This document shows, in pieces, positions 15,122 to 24,286 of a stretch of DNA of 64,000 nucleotides (positions are counted from its first letter, which is position 1; each line of letters opens with the position of its first letter). Source of the DNA: Parvibaculum sp002684405 (GTDB lineage: Bacteria; Pseudomonadota; Alphaproteobacteria; Parvibaculales; Parvibaculaceae). The position numbers and the translations under genes are program-made. The stretch is taken from the NCBI GenBank assembly GCA_965140395.1, contig OZ223206.1, positions 682,001 through 746,000 on the forward strand, given 5' to 3'. The notes below the pieces were generated by a model, which ran no database searches, had not been told where the DNA came from, and worked only from the letters and a program-made list of their open reading frames with translations.

Positions 15122-17650
15122 TCAGAAGCGATAGGTCGCCGTCACACGCCACTCGCGGCCCTTGCCGGGCAGAGCGGCGACGTCGCCATAAAGATCCTGA
15201 AGCGGGGTGAAGTACTCTTCGTCGAACAGGTTGTTGACGTTGAGCTGCACTTTCCAGTCATAGAAGTCCGCATAGGCCGAGGCCTGCACGAGGTAGTAGT
15301 CCGGATAGTGGATGGGGTTGGCGGAGAGACCGGCGGTCTCCGACACGTATCTTACGCCCGCTGTCGCCCCGAGCTGACCCCAGGAGTATTTGTCCGTGGT
15401 GTAGGTCGCGAACAGGCTCGCCACGATCTCCGGAATACGGCGGTCTTCGATTTCGCCCGAGTAGTAGGAATTACCCGTGACGCCAGCCATATCGCTGAAG
15501 GAGTAAGCAGCCAGCGATCCGCCGTAGTTGGTCGCCACATCGGCATAAGGCGTGCCAGCAAAGTCGGACGGGCGGAAGTAGTAGAAAGCGTTGTAGCTGC
15601 CGAGGATCTTGGTCTGCTGAGCGTTACCCGCGAAGGTGAAGCTCAGGTTGTCCGTCGCCAGATAACGCATCTCCAGCTCGATACCCTTGCCTTCGGTCTT
15701 GTCGACGCTACCGCTGACGGTGTCGTAGATGGTCCTGTGCTGGCGATAGGCGGCGAAGGAGCCCGTGAGGATGCCGTCAAAGGCCTCCAGCTTGATGCCG
15801 GCCTCGGTGAGGTCGCCATCGGACAGCCAGGAGCCATTGGCCAGGTTGCCCGGGGCCACGTCGCCTGCCTGACCGAACTCGATGGCCGCGGTCTTGGCAT
15901 AGGTCACATAAGGACGGAAGCCGTAGGGCAACGGCACCATGGCCATGGCCGAGTAGGTGAACTTCCCATCGTCATTATACTGATGCCCCGGCGTGCAGTA
16001 GCAGAGCGTGCCGCGATCAATGGTCTCCGCCGCATACCAGTCGTAACGGCCGGTCAGCGTGATATCGATGGCGCCGCCAAGGTCGGAGTCGAGCATGGCG
16101 TAGATACCGGCATCGTTCCAACTCGACTCGACATTGCTGTCCCATCCGTAGCCGGACCCGGCATCGAAGGGAGAGCCCAGTGTATCGTTCGGCGTGGCGC
16201 CGACCGAGATGTCGCGGCGATCAAGCGCGATGCCGCCATAGTTGAAGGACTCTTTCTTGGTTGCCGAGTAGTAGCGGTTAGACACACCGACATTATAGTC
16301 GAGCGTGAACGGCACGAATGCCAGATCCGGCGCGAAGCTGCCGGTGTAGCTGAGGCGCCCTTCGCCCGTATAGGCTTCGTAGTCGGCCGGGAAGCCGTAG
16401 CTCACGAAACGCTCATTGCCGAGCGAGTCGAAGAAGAGCTGGAACCTGAGCTTCGAGCCGTCGGCGTATTCGTGAACGAGATCCCCGAACAGGGTGACCG
16501 TATAGGTCTCGGAGAAATCCCTGTCGCTGATATAGACGTCATGCGGGCTCAAATGCGCCGTGCCGACACCCGTATCGAGACTGCGCGCGGCGGCGTCGGC
16601 ATCGCAACCACCAAAGCACTGCGGATAACTCGTCAGCCCGCCGGCCGGCAACTCGCCATAGTCGAGATAGCCATTGCCATTCGCGTCCGTGACACTGGTA
16701 TTGCGGCCGGTGGTGTAGGTACCATTGTCGATCAGGTCCTGGGTCAGACGGTTCCAGCCCGGCGTCTGCACATAGCCGTCGGAATGGTAGAACATGCCGC
16801 CTACCTTGAACGACCAGCCGTTGTTCATATCGAAATCGCCGGTCGTCTGCAGGAGCTGATGCTCCGGCGTGATGCCATTGTAGAAGCTGCCGGAATCCTC
16901 GATCTCGCCATAGACATAGAGGCCGCCGTCGGTATTGCCGAAGCTCATCGGAATACCGGCCTGGAAGCTGCCGTTCTTCTTGTCATAGGATCCGAAAGTG
17001 CCCGAGACCTCGCCCGTCACGTCGGTGAGGTAGCCGGCTTCTTCCGAAATCTTCGCGGTCTTGGGCTCGAGGTTCATCGAGCCGCCGACCTTGCCCGGAC
17101 CGAAATTCGCCGTGGGCGGGCCGCGCAGAATGTCCACGCGCGAGGTGGAGCCAAGCGGCGTCTGATAGGTGCCGCGGTTTTCGATGCGCTTGAAGCCGTG
17201 GAAATAGGTTTCGGCCAGAAGACCGCGCACATTCAGCGCGCCTTCCACACCATAGAAAGACGCGGTGAACGTGCCCGGCGATACGGCGGCCAGGTCGTTG
17301 ACCGTCGTCACGCCATAGGCGTCGAGCGTATCGTCGCTGACGAATGTCGCAGAGCGCGCCGTTTCGAGCAGCGGCTTGTCGATACCAAAAAGCAGGTCGC
17401 TCGGCTGTTGCTCCAGCAGCCCCGCCTTGTCGCGTTCGGAAATCACGACCATCTCGGCCGCCTTCTTGCCGTCGCCCGCTTCGCCATCCGTGGTCTCGGA
17501 AGACGAGGTGGACAAGGTCATCACAGGTACGTCGTCACCCGTCGCGGTTTCTCCACCTGCTTCCTGCGCGTGAACAACACGCGGCAAGGTCGTGGTGCCG
17601 ATCATCAGCACCATCATCGAAACAGAGGAGAGAAGTAATTTTCTTCGCAT
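15122..17650 (-). CDS. TonB-dependent outer-membrane receptor
   Basis: An 842-residue receptor with a signal peptide (MRRKLLLSSVSMMVLMIG to about VHA), a plug domain (TLDAYGVTTVNDLAAVSPG, RVDILRGPPTANFGPGKVGGSMNL) and a 22-strand barrel ending in the outer-membrane signature TYRF. The ATG at 17650 has AAGGGGG 8 bases upstream. An extracellular-loop segment (16652-16687) reads DANGNGYLDYGE, matching an EF-hand calcium loop, and is soon followed by CFGGC. The gene leads an apparent operon with the MFS transporter and RutA-like genes, so it likely imports their substrate rather than a siderophore. The TonB operon nearby could energise it. Confidence 0.92.
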   Translation of the reverse strand: MRRKLLLSSVSMMVLMIGTTTLPRVVHAQEAGGETATGDDVPVMTLSTSSSETTDGEAGDGKKAAEMVVISERDKAGLLEQQPSDLLFGIDKPLLETARSATFVSDDTLDAYGVTTVNDLAAVSPGTFTASFYGVEGALNVRGLLAETYFHGFKRIENRGTYQTPLGSTSRVDILRGPPTANFGPGKVGGSMNLEPKTAKISEEAGYLTDVTGEVSGTFGSYDKKNGSFQAGIPMSFGNTDGGLYVYGEIEDSGSFYNGITPEHQLLQTTGDFDMNNGWSFKVGGMFYHSDGYVQTPGWNRLTQDLIDNGTYTTGRNTSVTDANGNGYLDYGELPAGGLTSYPQCFGGCDADAAARSLDTGVGTAHLSPHDVYISDRDFSETYTVTLFGDLVHEYADGSKLRFQLFFDSLGNERFVSYGFPADYEAYTGEGRLSYTGSFAPDLAFVPFTLDYNVGVSNRYYSATKKESFNYGGIALDRRDISVGATPNDTLGSPFDAGSGYGWDSNVESSWNDAGIYAMLDSDLGGAIDITLTGRYDWYAAETIDRGTLCYCTPGHQYNDDGKFTYSAMAMVPLPYGFRPYVTYAKTAAIEFGQAGDVAPGNLANGSWLSDGDLTEAGIKLEAFDGILTGSFAAYRQHRTIYDTVSGSVDKTEGKGIELEMRYLATDNLSFTFAGNAQQTKILGSYNAFYYFRPSDFAGTPYADVATNYGGSLAAYSFSDMAGVTGNSYYSGEIEDRRIPEIVASLFATYTTDKYSWGQLGATAGVRYVSETAGLSANPIHYPDYYLVQASAYADFYDWKVQLNVNNLFDEEYFTPLQDLYGDVAALPGKGREWRVTATYRF

Positions 17651-18222
17651 GCCAGAAGCCCCCTTCACACAAACAAGGCCGCGCTACCAACAAGGTGCAT
17701 GAGCGGCAGGGACTAGAAGAGCAATAGGCGTGCCAGACAGACAATCTGTTGATTTAATTGACTTTTCTGTTTTTCGGCATTCCGGAACTGACTTCTTGTC
17801 AGCCTCTATCCCCAAGGCTACGGCATGACCTGCCACCGATTTCGGCACTGACGAGGCGCCGGGCGTATTCAGACAAGTATGCGTTCGCCTTCCCTCGTTC
17901 AGGGGGCAGATTGATTGCTGAAAGACGCAGCGCCTAGCCGCATTCGCCGCAACCGGCTTTGCGGGAAACACGGCCACGCGCCGGACCGCGGCGGGGTCAA
18001 CACCGCATGAAACAGGGCTATTTCGTCACTTTCGCAAAGTCATACCCCGTTTATGGACGGTTTCGCCCCGCCCGCATCTCTGCCGCATTGTTCGGCACTC
18101 GCGCCGCCGGGGCAGATCGCGCGTTTCATGTACGGCAAAGGATTGGGCGCATCGAAACAAGATCACTTCATAGAAGATGAGTAGCCTTCTTCAACCAAGT
18201 GACAGTGATTGATGAAGTGACC
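17651..18222. other. Intergenic region between divergent genes
   Basis: About 570 bases separate the TonB receptor and TauD-family start codons. Reading frames here are short and lack protein-like composition. The AT-richer part around 17725-17770 is the likeliest place for the receptor promoter. I found no strong palindrome, riboswitch-like fold or repeat. Confidence 0.5.
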
Positions 18223-19071
18223 ATGGCGCCTCAATTGAAACTGCGTGAGCTGAAACCAGGCTTTGGCGCGGAAATACTGGATGTCGACCTCAAGACAGCG
18301 GATAACGAAACGCTGGAAGCGGTCGTGGATACGTTCAACAAGCGCGGCGCCATCCTGCTGCGCGGCCAGGAAATGGAGCCGGACGACCTGATGTCGTTCA
18401 TCTCGCGTTTCGGCCAGCCGGAAGGCCATACGCAGAAACAGTTCACGCTGCCCGGCTATTCTGAAATTTTCATTCTTTCCAATCGCGAAGTCGACGGGAA
18501 ACCGATCGGCGCCCATAATGACGGCGTCGGATGGCATACGGACTATTCCTACAAGGAAGAGCCCGTGAAATGCACCATGCTCTATGCCAAGGAAGTGCCG
18601 CCGGAAGGCAGCGACACGCTGCTGGCCGATCAGTGCGCCGCCTACAACGCATTGAGCGAGGAGCGCAAGGCGGAACTCAACGGCCTCAAGCTGCATCACA
18701 GCTACCAGCATTTGATGTCCACGCGCGAATTCGGCCGCATGGAACTTTCCGAAGAGATGAAAGCAGCCAATCCAGATGTCATCCATCCGCTCATCCGGAC
18801 GCATCCGGCCAATGGACGCAAGGCACTCTGGGTGAGCACCGGCACGGTGAAAGAGATTGTCGGCATGCCCAACCCGGAAGGGCTGGAGCTTGTGGACGAG
18901 CTCGTGGATTTCGTCACGAGGGACGAATTCGTGCACCGGCACAAATGGCAGGTCGGCGATATTCTCATGTGGGACAATCGCTGCACGCTGCATACGGGCA
19001 CGGTCTATGACGACACCAAATATTACCGCCTGATGCATCGCCTCTGGGTGAAGGGCGACAAACCCTACTGA
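18223..19071 (+). CDS. TauD/TfdA-family 2-oxoglutarate-dependent dioxygenase
   Basis: A 282-residue Fe(II)/2-oxoglutarate dioxygenase. The iron ligands are H105 and D107 (GWHTDYSY) and H257 (CTLHTGTVYDD), and the 2-oxoglutarate-binding Arg lies in YRLMHRLWVKG. The ATG at 18223 (MAPQLKLREL) is used; a GTG 24 bases earlier has no ribosome site. Family members hydroxylate sulfonates, phenoxyacetates, carnitine-like or betaine-like compounds. The next gene, an SDR 41 bases downstream, could oxidise the alcohol product. The substrate is not readable. Confidence 0.88.
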   Translation: MAPQLKLRELKPGFGAEILDVDLKTADNETLEAVVDTFNKRGAILLRGQEMEPDDLMSFISRFGQPEGHTQKQFTLPGYSEIFILSNREVDGKPIGAHNDGVGWHTDYSYKEEPVKCTMLYAKEVPPEGSDTLLADQCAAYNALSEERKAELNGLKLHHSYQHLMSTREFGRMELSEEMKAANPDVIHPLIRTHPANGRKALWVSTGTVKEIVGMPNPEGLELVDELVDFVTRDEFVHRHKWQVGDILMWDNRCTLHTGTVYDDTKYYRLMHRLWVKGDKPY

Positions 19072-19112
19072 GCGGCTTTCCCGTCAGTTCCGAATTTCCG
19101 GGAGAGGATCCC

Positions 19113-19964
19113 ATGACAGAGCGCGACACGCGTATTTGGTGGATTACGGGCGTCAGCAGCGGTCTCGGCCGCGCCGTCGCCCTCGCCGCGTTACGGCTGG
19201 GCGATCATGTCGCCGGCACGGTACGACGCGAAGAGGACCGGACGGCCTTCGAGGCGCTCGCCCCGGGCCTTGCGCATGGCTATCTGCTCGACGTGACCGA
19301 GCAGGAGGCGGTGCGGGAAACCGCCGCGCGCATCGAGGCCGATCTCGGCCCCATTGACATCCTGGTGAACAATGCAGGCTACGGGCTGGTGGGCGCGGTC
19401 GAAGAAGCGTCCATGGACGAAATCAGGGCGCAGTTCGATGTGAATTTCTTCGGCGCAGTTGCCGTCATCCAGTCGGTTCTGCCCTATATGCGGGCACGCC
19501 GCGCCGGCCGCATCATCAACATCACCTCTGTGAGCGGCCTTGCGCCCTGGTGGGGCACCGGAATCTATGGGGCCAGCAAATTCGCGATGGAGTGCATCGG
19601 CCAGACGCTGGCGGAAGAAGTCGGCCCGCTCGGCATCAAGGTCACGAATGTGGAACCGGGCGGCCTTCGGACAGAATTTGCCGGCGGATCCATGTCCTTC
19701 ACGGCGCGCGAGATCGAGGATTACGACGCGACCGCGCATGAGGCGCGGCGGATTTTCGGCGATCATGCGGGCGAAGAACCGGGCGATCCGGTGAAGGCGG
19801 CGCTCGCCATTCTGCATATCGCGGATGCGGAAGAGCCGCCGCTGCACCTGCTGCTGGGGGCCGATGCGCTTTTCTATGTCGGCCGGAAACTCGGCGCTTT
19901 CCACGCGGAGATCGCCCGCTGGGCGCAGATTAGCCTTTCGACCGGTTTCGACGAACGCGAGTGA
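19113..19964 (+). CDS. Short-chain dehydrogenase/reductase
   Basis: A 283-residue classical SDR. Cofactor site is WWITGVSSGLGRAVALAAL, followed by DILVNNAGYG, and the catalytic Ser-Tyr-Lys is in NITSVSGL and YGASKFAME. PGGLRTEFAGGSM follows the active site. It is 41 bases after the TauD-like gene on the same strand and ends before a strong terminator, forming a two-gene unit. It may oxidise the alcohol made by that dioxygenase; this is inference. Confidence 0.88.
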   Translation: MTERDTRIWWITGVSSGLGRAVALAALRLGDHVAGTVRREEDRTAFEALAPGLAHGYLLDVTEQEAVRETAARIEADLGPIDILVNNAGYGLVGAVEEASMDEIRAQFDVNFFGAVAVIQSVLPYMRARRAGRIINITSVSGLAPWWGTGIYGASKFAMECIGQTLAEEVGPLGIKVTNVEPGGLRTEFAGGSMSFTAREIEDYDATAHEARRIFGDHAGEEPGDPVKAALAILHIADAEEPPLHLLLGADALFYVGRKLGAFHAEIARWAQISLSTGFDERE

Positions 19965-19998
19965 CGTCATTCACGCCCCGAGAAATGACCCGAAAAAT

Positions 19999-20028
19999 GA
20001 AAAGGCCCGCACACCGGCGGGCCTTTTT
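19999..20028. terminator. Bidirectional Rho-independent terminator
   Basis: Perfect 10-base arms AAAGGCCCGC (20001-20010) and GCGGGCCTTT (20017-20026) with a 6-base loop ACACCG, continuing into T-runs on the right and A-runs on the left. It sits between the convergent SDR and TauD-family genes and can end transcription from both. Confidence 0.9.
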
Positions 20029-20045
20029 CGTTCGTGCATGTCCGT

Positions 20046-20861
20046 TCAGGCGGGACGCTTGTCCCCGGCGATGGTCACGCGGAAACCGGAGCGTGTCTGC
20101 GGGAAATAGTCCCAGACGGCAAGATGCCAGGTGCAGCGATTATCCCAGAAGGCGATCGAATTTGGCTGCCAGCGGAAGCGCACCTGGAAGTTCGGGTTAG
20201 CGCAATGCTTGTAGAGCATCTGCAGGATGCCGTCGCTTTCGTCTTTCCTCATGCCCACGATTTTGGTGGTGTAGGAAGGATTGACGAAAATGCCCTTCTT
20301 GCCCGATACGGGATGCGTGCGCACCACGGGGTGTTCGTTGCAGGGGAACTTCTTGTCCGGATCGTTCGTAATCGGACGATAAACATGTTCCCCATCATGT
20401 ACCGCATAAAGCCCTTCAAGATAGGCCTTCATGCGGTCCGACAACGCATCATAGGCTGCATACATGCTGGCAAAGAGCGTGTCGCCGCCAACTTCCGGCA
20501 CGGTATGCAGATAGAGAATGCTGCCCATGGGCGGAATTTCATTACAGGTCAGGTCGGAATGCCAGTTGTCGCCTGCGATGAATTTGGAGTTCGCATCCGC
20601 ATGGATCGCCACGATTTCCGGATGATCGGCAAGGCCGGCCACGCCGCTATGGATCGCCAGCTCGCCAAAAGCCTTGCCCAGCGTCTTGTGCCCGTCATGG
20701 TCGATATGCTGATCGCGGAAGAAAACGACCTGATAATCGGTGATAGCCTGCCGCAGCTCGGCAATGACCGGATCGGTTAGCGGTTCCGAAAGATCGACAC
20801 CAAAAATCTCGGCGCCGATATTCGCCGTCATCGGTTTGATCTCAAGGATTTCGTAGTCCAT
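20046..20861 (-). CDS. TauD/TfdA-family 2-oxoglutarate-dependent dioxygenase
   Basis: A 271-residue enzyme of the taurine/2,4-D dioxygenase type. Iron ligands are H101 and D103 (DNWHSDLTC) and a later His in NRCTWHLAVWDY; the 2-oxoglutarate Arg is in TRSGFRVTIAGD. The N-terminus EILEIKPMTANIGAEIFGVDL is typical of TauD/TfdA proteins. The ATG at 20861 has AAGGA upstream; a GTG two codons earlier is less likely. It is convergent with the SDR gene and appears monocistronic. It is only a distant paralogue of the enzyme at 18223-19071. Confidence 0.9.
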   Translation of the reverse strand: MDYEILEIKPMTANIGAEIFGVDLSEPLTDPVIAELRQAITDYQVVFFRDQHIDHDGHKTLGKAFGELAIHSGVAGLADHPEIVAIHADANSKFIAGDNWHSDLTCNEIPPMGSILYLHTVPEVGGDTLFASMYAAYDALSDRMKAYLEGLYAVHDGEHVYRPITNDPDKKFPCNEHPVVRTHPVSGKKGIFVNPSYTTKIVGMRKDESDGILQMLYKHCANPNFQVRFRWQPNSIAFWDNRCTWHLAVWDYFPQTRSGFRVTIAGDKRPA

Positions 20862-21016
20862 CTGCACTCATCCTTACAGAAAGTCCGGTTATTGCCCCGG
20901 CGGGGCACCGCTGCCGGAAATATGTTGCTGTCTCAAACCTATCCAAAAGCCGTGCCAGATACTTGTTCTGAAGCGCCCTTCGCTTTGACCGGCGGGCGCC
21001 GCCCTACCTGCCGGGC

Positions 21017-21622
21017 TCACATGCCGAATGCGTAAGTCTCGTAGTCGGTGACCCCGCTTTCGCGCACGGCCCTCAATGCCTTTCCATATTCCACGAGAAT
21101 GCGCAGCGCGTGATCGCACCGTCCGGCGACCATTTTTTCCTCGTCCGAGGAAGGCTCGCCGTTCAGCATTTTCGAAACGTGTCGGATGATGACGTGGTCG
21201 GGAATCCAGCAAATATGATTGTTCTTGTAACCGCTGGTGCGCAGCTCTGCGACGGGATAGGAGCCACCCAGGGAAGCGGATACGGACACGATCAGACCCG
21301 GCTTGTTGGCCAGTTCCTTCGAGCACAGGAGCAGGAAGTTCTTGAGCGCGGGCGGCACCATGCCATGCCATTCCGGCGTCACGACAATGATGGCATCGGC
21401 TTCGGTCAACTCCGCGGAAACCGGCGCCCAGGCTTCCTTGAGCGGCGAGGGATCGCCGGTGAACATGCTCTGATCCCAAAGCGGCAGCGGGCCCGCACCC
21501 AGCTCCAGCAGATAGACCGACGTTCCTTCGCATAACTCCGCGACGCGCTTTTCAAGGTAGCGCGCGACTTTCAGAGATTGCGATTCCGGGCGCTGGCTCC
21601 CGGAAACGATAGCGATCTTCAT
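21017..21622 (-). CDS. NADPH-dependent FMN reductase-like flavoprotein
   Basis: A 201-residue flavodoxin-fold protein. The FMN phosphate loop is SGSQRPESQSLKVARYL, and the second FMN contact is VVTPEWHGMVPPALKNFLLL, the typical PEYnG-like motif with W for Y. It should reduce FMN or quinones with NAD(P)H in the cytosol. The gene stands alone, divergent from the Rieske oxygenase, with a long gap. It could feed electrons to a nearby oxygenase, though Rieske enzymes normally use iron-sulfur reductases. Confidence 0.85.
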   Translation of the reverse strand: MKIAIVSGSQRPESQSLKVARYLEKRVAELCEGTSVYLLELGAGPLPLWDQSMFTGDPSPLKEAWAPVSAELTEADAIIVVTPEWHGMVPPALKNFLLLCSKELANKPGLIVSVSASLGGSYPVAELRTSGYKNNHICWIPDHVIIRHVSKMLNGEPSSDEEKMVAGRCDHALRILVEYGKALRAVRESGVTDYETYAFGM

Positions 21623-22081
21623 GGGCTAAACCCTTTCGGCTCTTCTTCGTTCAAAATTCCGGCAAAGCCTAGAAGAAAGCCGGGTCGAGCGTCTTGCGCC
21701 CTCACGCTCGATTGCTTGCACAAAACGCCTCCGCCCCGGACCGCAGCGGCGCGATGCTGAAAATCCGGGCAGCGATGCGGCAAAGCTGTGCAGACCGCCG
21801 TCCCCGCTCCGTCCGGGAACAAAGTTTTTGGGCGGCATACCGCAAGAGTGCGCAAGCGGAAGCCGATAGTCTTTTCGGTGTGAAGGGCCTTCTTCCGCCG
21901 CCTTTGGCGCCTATGCGCCGCCGGCTCGGACCGTTCCTCGGGCAGGCCCCGACACGGCAACCCTCCATCGGCCCGATTGTTGCGTAGGAGGCCGTATGGA
22001 GGGCCCGTGTCATTCGCAAGGGACCGCCGCGCACCCTGCCGGCGGCGAGCAAATGTCATAACCGACAAGAGGCAAACGCAT
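21623..22081. other. Intergenic region upstream of the Rieske gene
   Basis: About 460 bases between divergent genes. Frames across it are compositionally unlike proteins (Arg/Pro/Ala-rich, no domains). A ribosome site (AGAGGC) precedes the Rieske ATG. I see no clear hairpin or operator. Confidence 0.5.
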
Positions 22082-23266
22082 ATGACCGACAATCCGCTGA
22101 ACGAGGAATTTTTCCAGAGCCTGGAAAGCTCCGTTGTCGACGTGCTGGATGCCGAGACGCTGCCGCCGGCCTGCTACACCAGCGAAGCCTTTTTCGAATT
22201 CGAGAAGGAAGCGCTCTTCAACCATGAATGGCTCTGCGTCGGCCGCGTGGAACAGGTGAAGAATCCGGGCGATTACTTCACGGTCACACACATCAACGAA
22301 CCGCTCATCATCTGCCGCACACGGGAAAACGAGCTGAAGGCGCTGTCGGCCGTATGTCAGCACCGCGCCATGCTGGTGGCGGAAGGACGCGGCAATACGC
22401 GCGGTTTCGTGTGCCCCTATCACCACTGGACCTACGCGCTGGACGGACGCCTTTCCGGCGCCCCGGCAATGAACAAGACCTGCAACTTCCAGCGCGAAGA
22501 CGTCCGCCTGCCGGAAATCAAGACCGAGGTGTGGGAAGGCTTCATCTTCGTCAATTTCGACGAGAACGCAGCCCCCCTCTCTCCGCGCCTGACGACGGTG
22601 CAGGAGACGTTCAAGAACTACGACCTTGCCAATGCCGAAGGCCCCGCGCCGGACGAACCCCTGAAGTTCGAGTGGAACTGGAAGGTCCAGATGGAAAACA
22701 ACAATGACGGCTACCATGCCAGCCGTCTGCATCAGGGGCCGCTGCACGAGTTCATTCCGAGCGAGTTGTGCAGCTTCCCGCCGGTGCCCGAGGGAGCCGC
22801 GGGCTATCTGCGCTTCAACGGGGCACTCCATATGGACCCGGCCTTCAACCCCACGCAGAAAGCCGTGCTGCCGGTGTTTCCGAAGCTGACGGACGAAGAG
22901 CGCCACCGCGTGATGTTCGCCAATGTACCGCCGACGCTGTCGCTAGTGATGACGTCGAGCATGGTGATCTATCTCATCCTGCATGCGGAATCGGCACAGG
23001 AACACTCCATGACCATCGGCCTTTTGATGGCGCCGGGCGCCATGGAACACCCGATGTTCGAGGAACTCATGGATTTCACCATGAAGCACACGATCGAGAT
23101 CACAAGCCAGGACCAGCATGTAGACGAACTGGTGCAGGTGGGCCTCAATTCCCGCTTCGCACCTCGCGGACGCTATTCATGGCAGGAGCAGGCTCAGAGC
23201 GATCTCAATGTCTGGCTGGTGCAGCGCTACAAGGAAACCTGGGACCGCATGAAAGCCGGCGCCTGA
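22082..23266 (+). CDS. Rieske non-heme iron oxygenase, large subunit
   Basis: A 394-residue aromatic-ring-hydroxylating-type oxygenase. The Rieske cluster ligands are C92-H94 (CQHRAML) and C111-H114 (CPYHHW). The mononuclear iron site follows as NNNDGYHASRLH (D209, H212, H217). The ATG at 22082 has GAGG upstream. The overall form is closer to alpha-only demethylating or monooxygenating enzymes (glycine betaine or stachydrine type) than to two-subunit ring dioxygenases, and no small subunit or ferredoxin is adjacent. The electron-transfer partner must be elsewhere. The LigB-like dioxygenase 39 bases downstream is probably co-transcribed. Confidence 0.88.
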   Translation: MTDNPLNEEFFQSLESSVVDVLDAETLPPACYTSEAFFEFEKEALFNHEWLCVGRVEQVKNPGDYFTVTHINEPLIICRTRENELKALSAVCQHRAMLVAEGRGNTRGFVCPYHHWTYALDGRLSGAPAMNKTCNFQREDVRLPEIKTEVWEGFIFVNFDENAAPLSPRLTTVQETFKNYDLANAEGPAPDEPLKFEWNWKVQMENNNDGYHASRLHQGPLHEFIPSELCSFPPVPEGAAGYLRFNGALHMDPAFNPTQKAVLPVFPKLTDEERHRVMFANVPPTLSLVMTSSMVIYLILHAESAQEHSMTIGLLMAPGAMEHPMFEELMDFTMKHTIEITSQDQHVDELVQVGLNSRFAPRGRYSWQEQAQSDLNVWLVQRYKETWDRMKAGA

Positions 23267-23305
23267 CCTTATTTTCACAACCGCCGAGAAACGAAAGAGC
23301 GAAAA

Positions 23306-24100
23306 ATGACACCCCCCGCCGCGATCAAGCGCATGCCCGCCATCTTCATCGGACATGGAAGTCCGGGCAATGTGATGGAAGACAATTTCTTCACGCGCAT
23401 GTGGGAAAGGCTGGGGGAAGAAATCGGCAAGCCCCGCGCCATCATCTGCGTCTCCGCCCATTGGTGCACAAGGGGCGTTCGCGTGACGGGGCAGATCCAC
23501 CCCCGCACCATCCATGATTTCGGCGGCTTTCCGCAGGAAATGTATCAGATGGAATATCCCGCGCCGGGCGATCCGGCGCTGGCCGCGGAGCTTGTCCGCC
23601 GCCTCTCCCCGCTCGATGCCGAAATCGACCATGAATGGGGCTACGACCACGGAAGCTGGGCGGTCCTCAAGAAAATCTATCCGAATGCGGATGTTCCCCT
23701 TATCCAGCTCAGCATGGATATTCGCAAACCCCATGACTGGCATTATGAGGCGGGAAAGAAACTTGCCGCTTTCCGCGATGAAGGCGTTCTCGTCATGGGC
23801 AGCGGCAATATCGTGCACAATTTGCCGGAAATGAACTGGCGCATGCGCGACGGGAGCTATGACTGGGCGGCCCGTTTCGGCGACTACATTCGCGAAAGCA
23901 TCGCCTCGGACGAACCGGAAAAGCTTGTCGATTACGAGAGTTTCGGACGGGATGCCAGGCTTTCCGTCCCCTCGCCCGACCATTACTGGCCGCTTCTCTA
24001 TGTCATGGGCGCGCGCGCGGAAGGCGAGCCGGTGCATTTCGAAACGCCCGTCGTCGAATATGGTTCGCTCGACATGACAACCATCGTTATCGGGGCCTGA
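23306..24100 (+). CDS. Class III extradiol dioxygenase (LigB/DODA, YgiD-like)
   Basis: A 264-residue extradiol dioxygenase family protein, length as in YgiD/4,5-DOPA dioxygenase. Expected zinc or iron ligands are H17 (FIGHGSPGN) and H52 (CVSAHW), with later His in GSGNIVHNL and SPDHYWPLLY. These enzymes open catechol rings or act on DOPA-like compounds. It follows the Rieske gene with a 39-base gap, so the pair could hydroxylate and then open an aromatic ring, although the Rieske protein may be a demethylase. Confidence 0.88.
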   Translation: MTPPAAIKRMPAIFIGHGSPGNVMEDNFFTRMWERLGEEIGKPRAIICVSAHWCTRGVRVTGQIHPRTIHDFGGFPQEMYQMEYPAPGDPALAAELVRRLSPLDAEIDHEWGYDHGSWAVLKKIYPNADVPLIQLSMDIRKPHDWHYEAGKKLAAFRDEGVLVMGSGNIVHNLPEMNWRMRDGSYDWAARFGDYIRESIASDEPEKLVDYESFGRDARLSVPSPDHYWPLLYVMGARAEGEPVHFETPVVEYGSLDMTTIVIGA

Positions 24101-24286
24101 GCCCCAGCCGTTTTTGCAGCCATTTCGTGTGCATGACTGCCTGAATAGAAGGCAGCGTCGATCTGCCGGGCCAAATCATCAATTTCCGCTGCGCGGGCAT
24201 GCAAGACGTTCCGCCCTTGTCGCCTCTACTGTTTTCGTCAGGGTCGAAATTGTGTCCGGCCCCCGGCGTTGGAAGAGGAGTGGACG

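Noticed and set aside
14909..17638. A 909-codon open frame on the plus strand across the TonB receptor.
   Set aside because: Long antisense frames are common in GC-rich DNA. The minus-strand frame has a signal peptide, plug, barrel and TYRF end, while this one has no domain.
17684..17977. A 97-codon minus-strand frame in the region upstream of the TonB receptor.
   Set aside because: No ribosome site, no family and low-complexity composition; the region more likely holds promoters.
21619..22092. A 157-codon minus-strand frame between the FMN reductase and the Rieske gene.
   Set aside because: Arg-rich, without domain, and it would cover the Rieske promoter.
24137..24155. Short inverted repeat CTGCCT/AGGCAG after the LigB-type gene.
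   Set aside because: Six-base arms with a 7-base loop and no T-run; expected by chance at this GC content.
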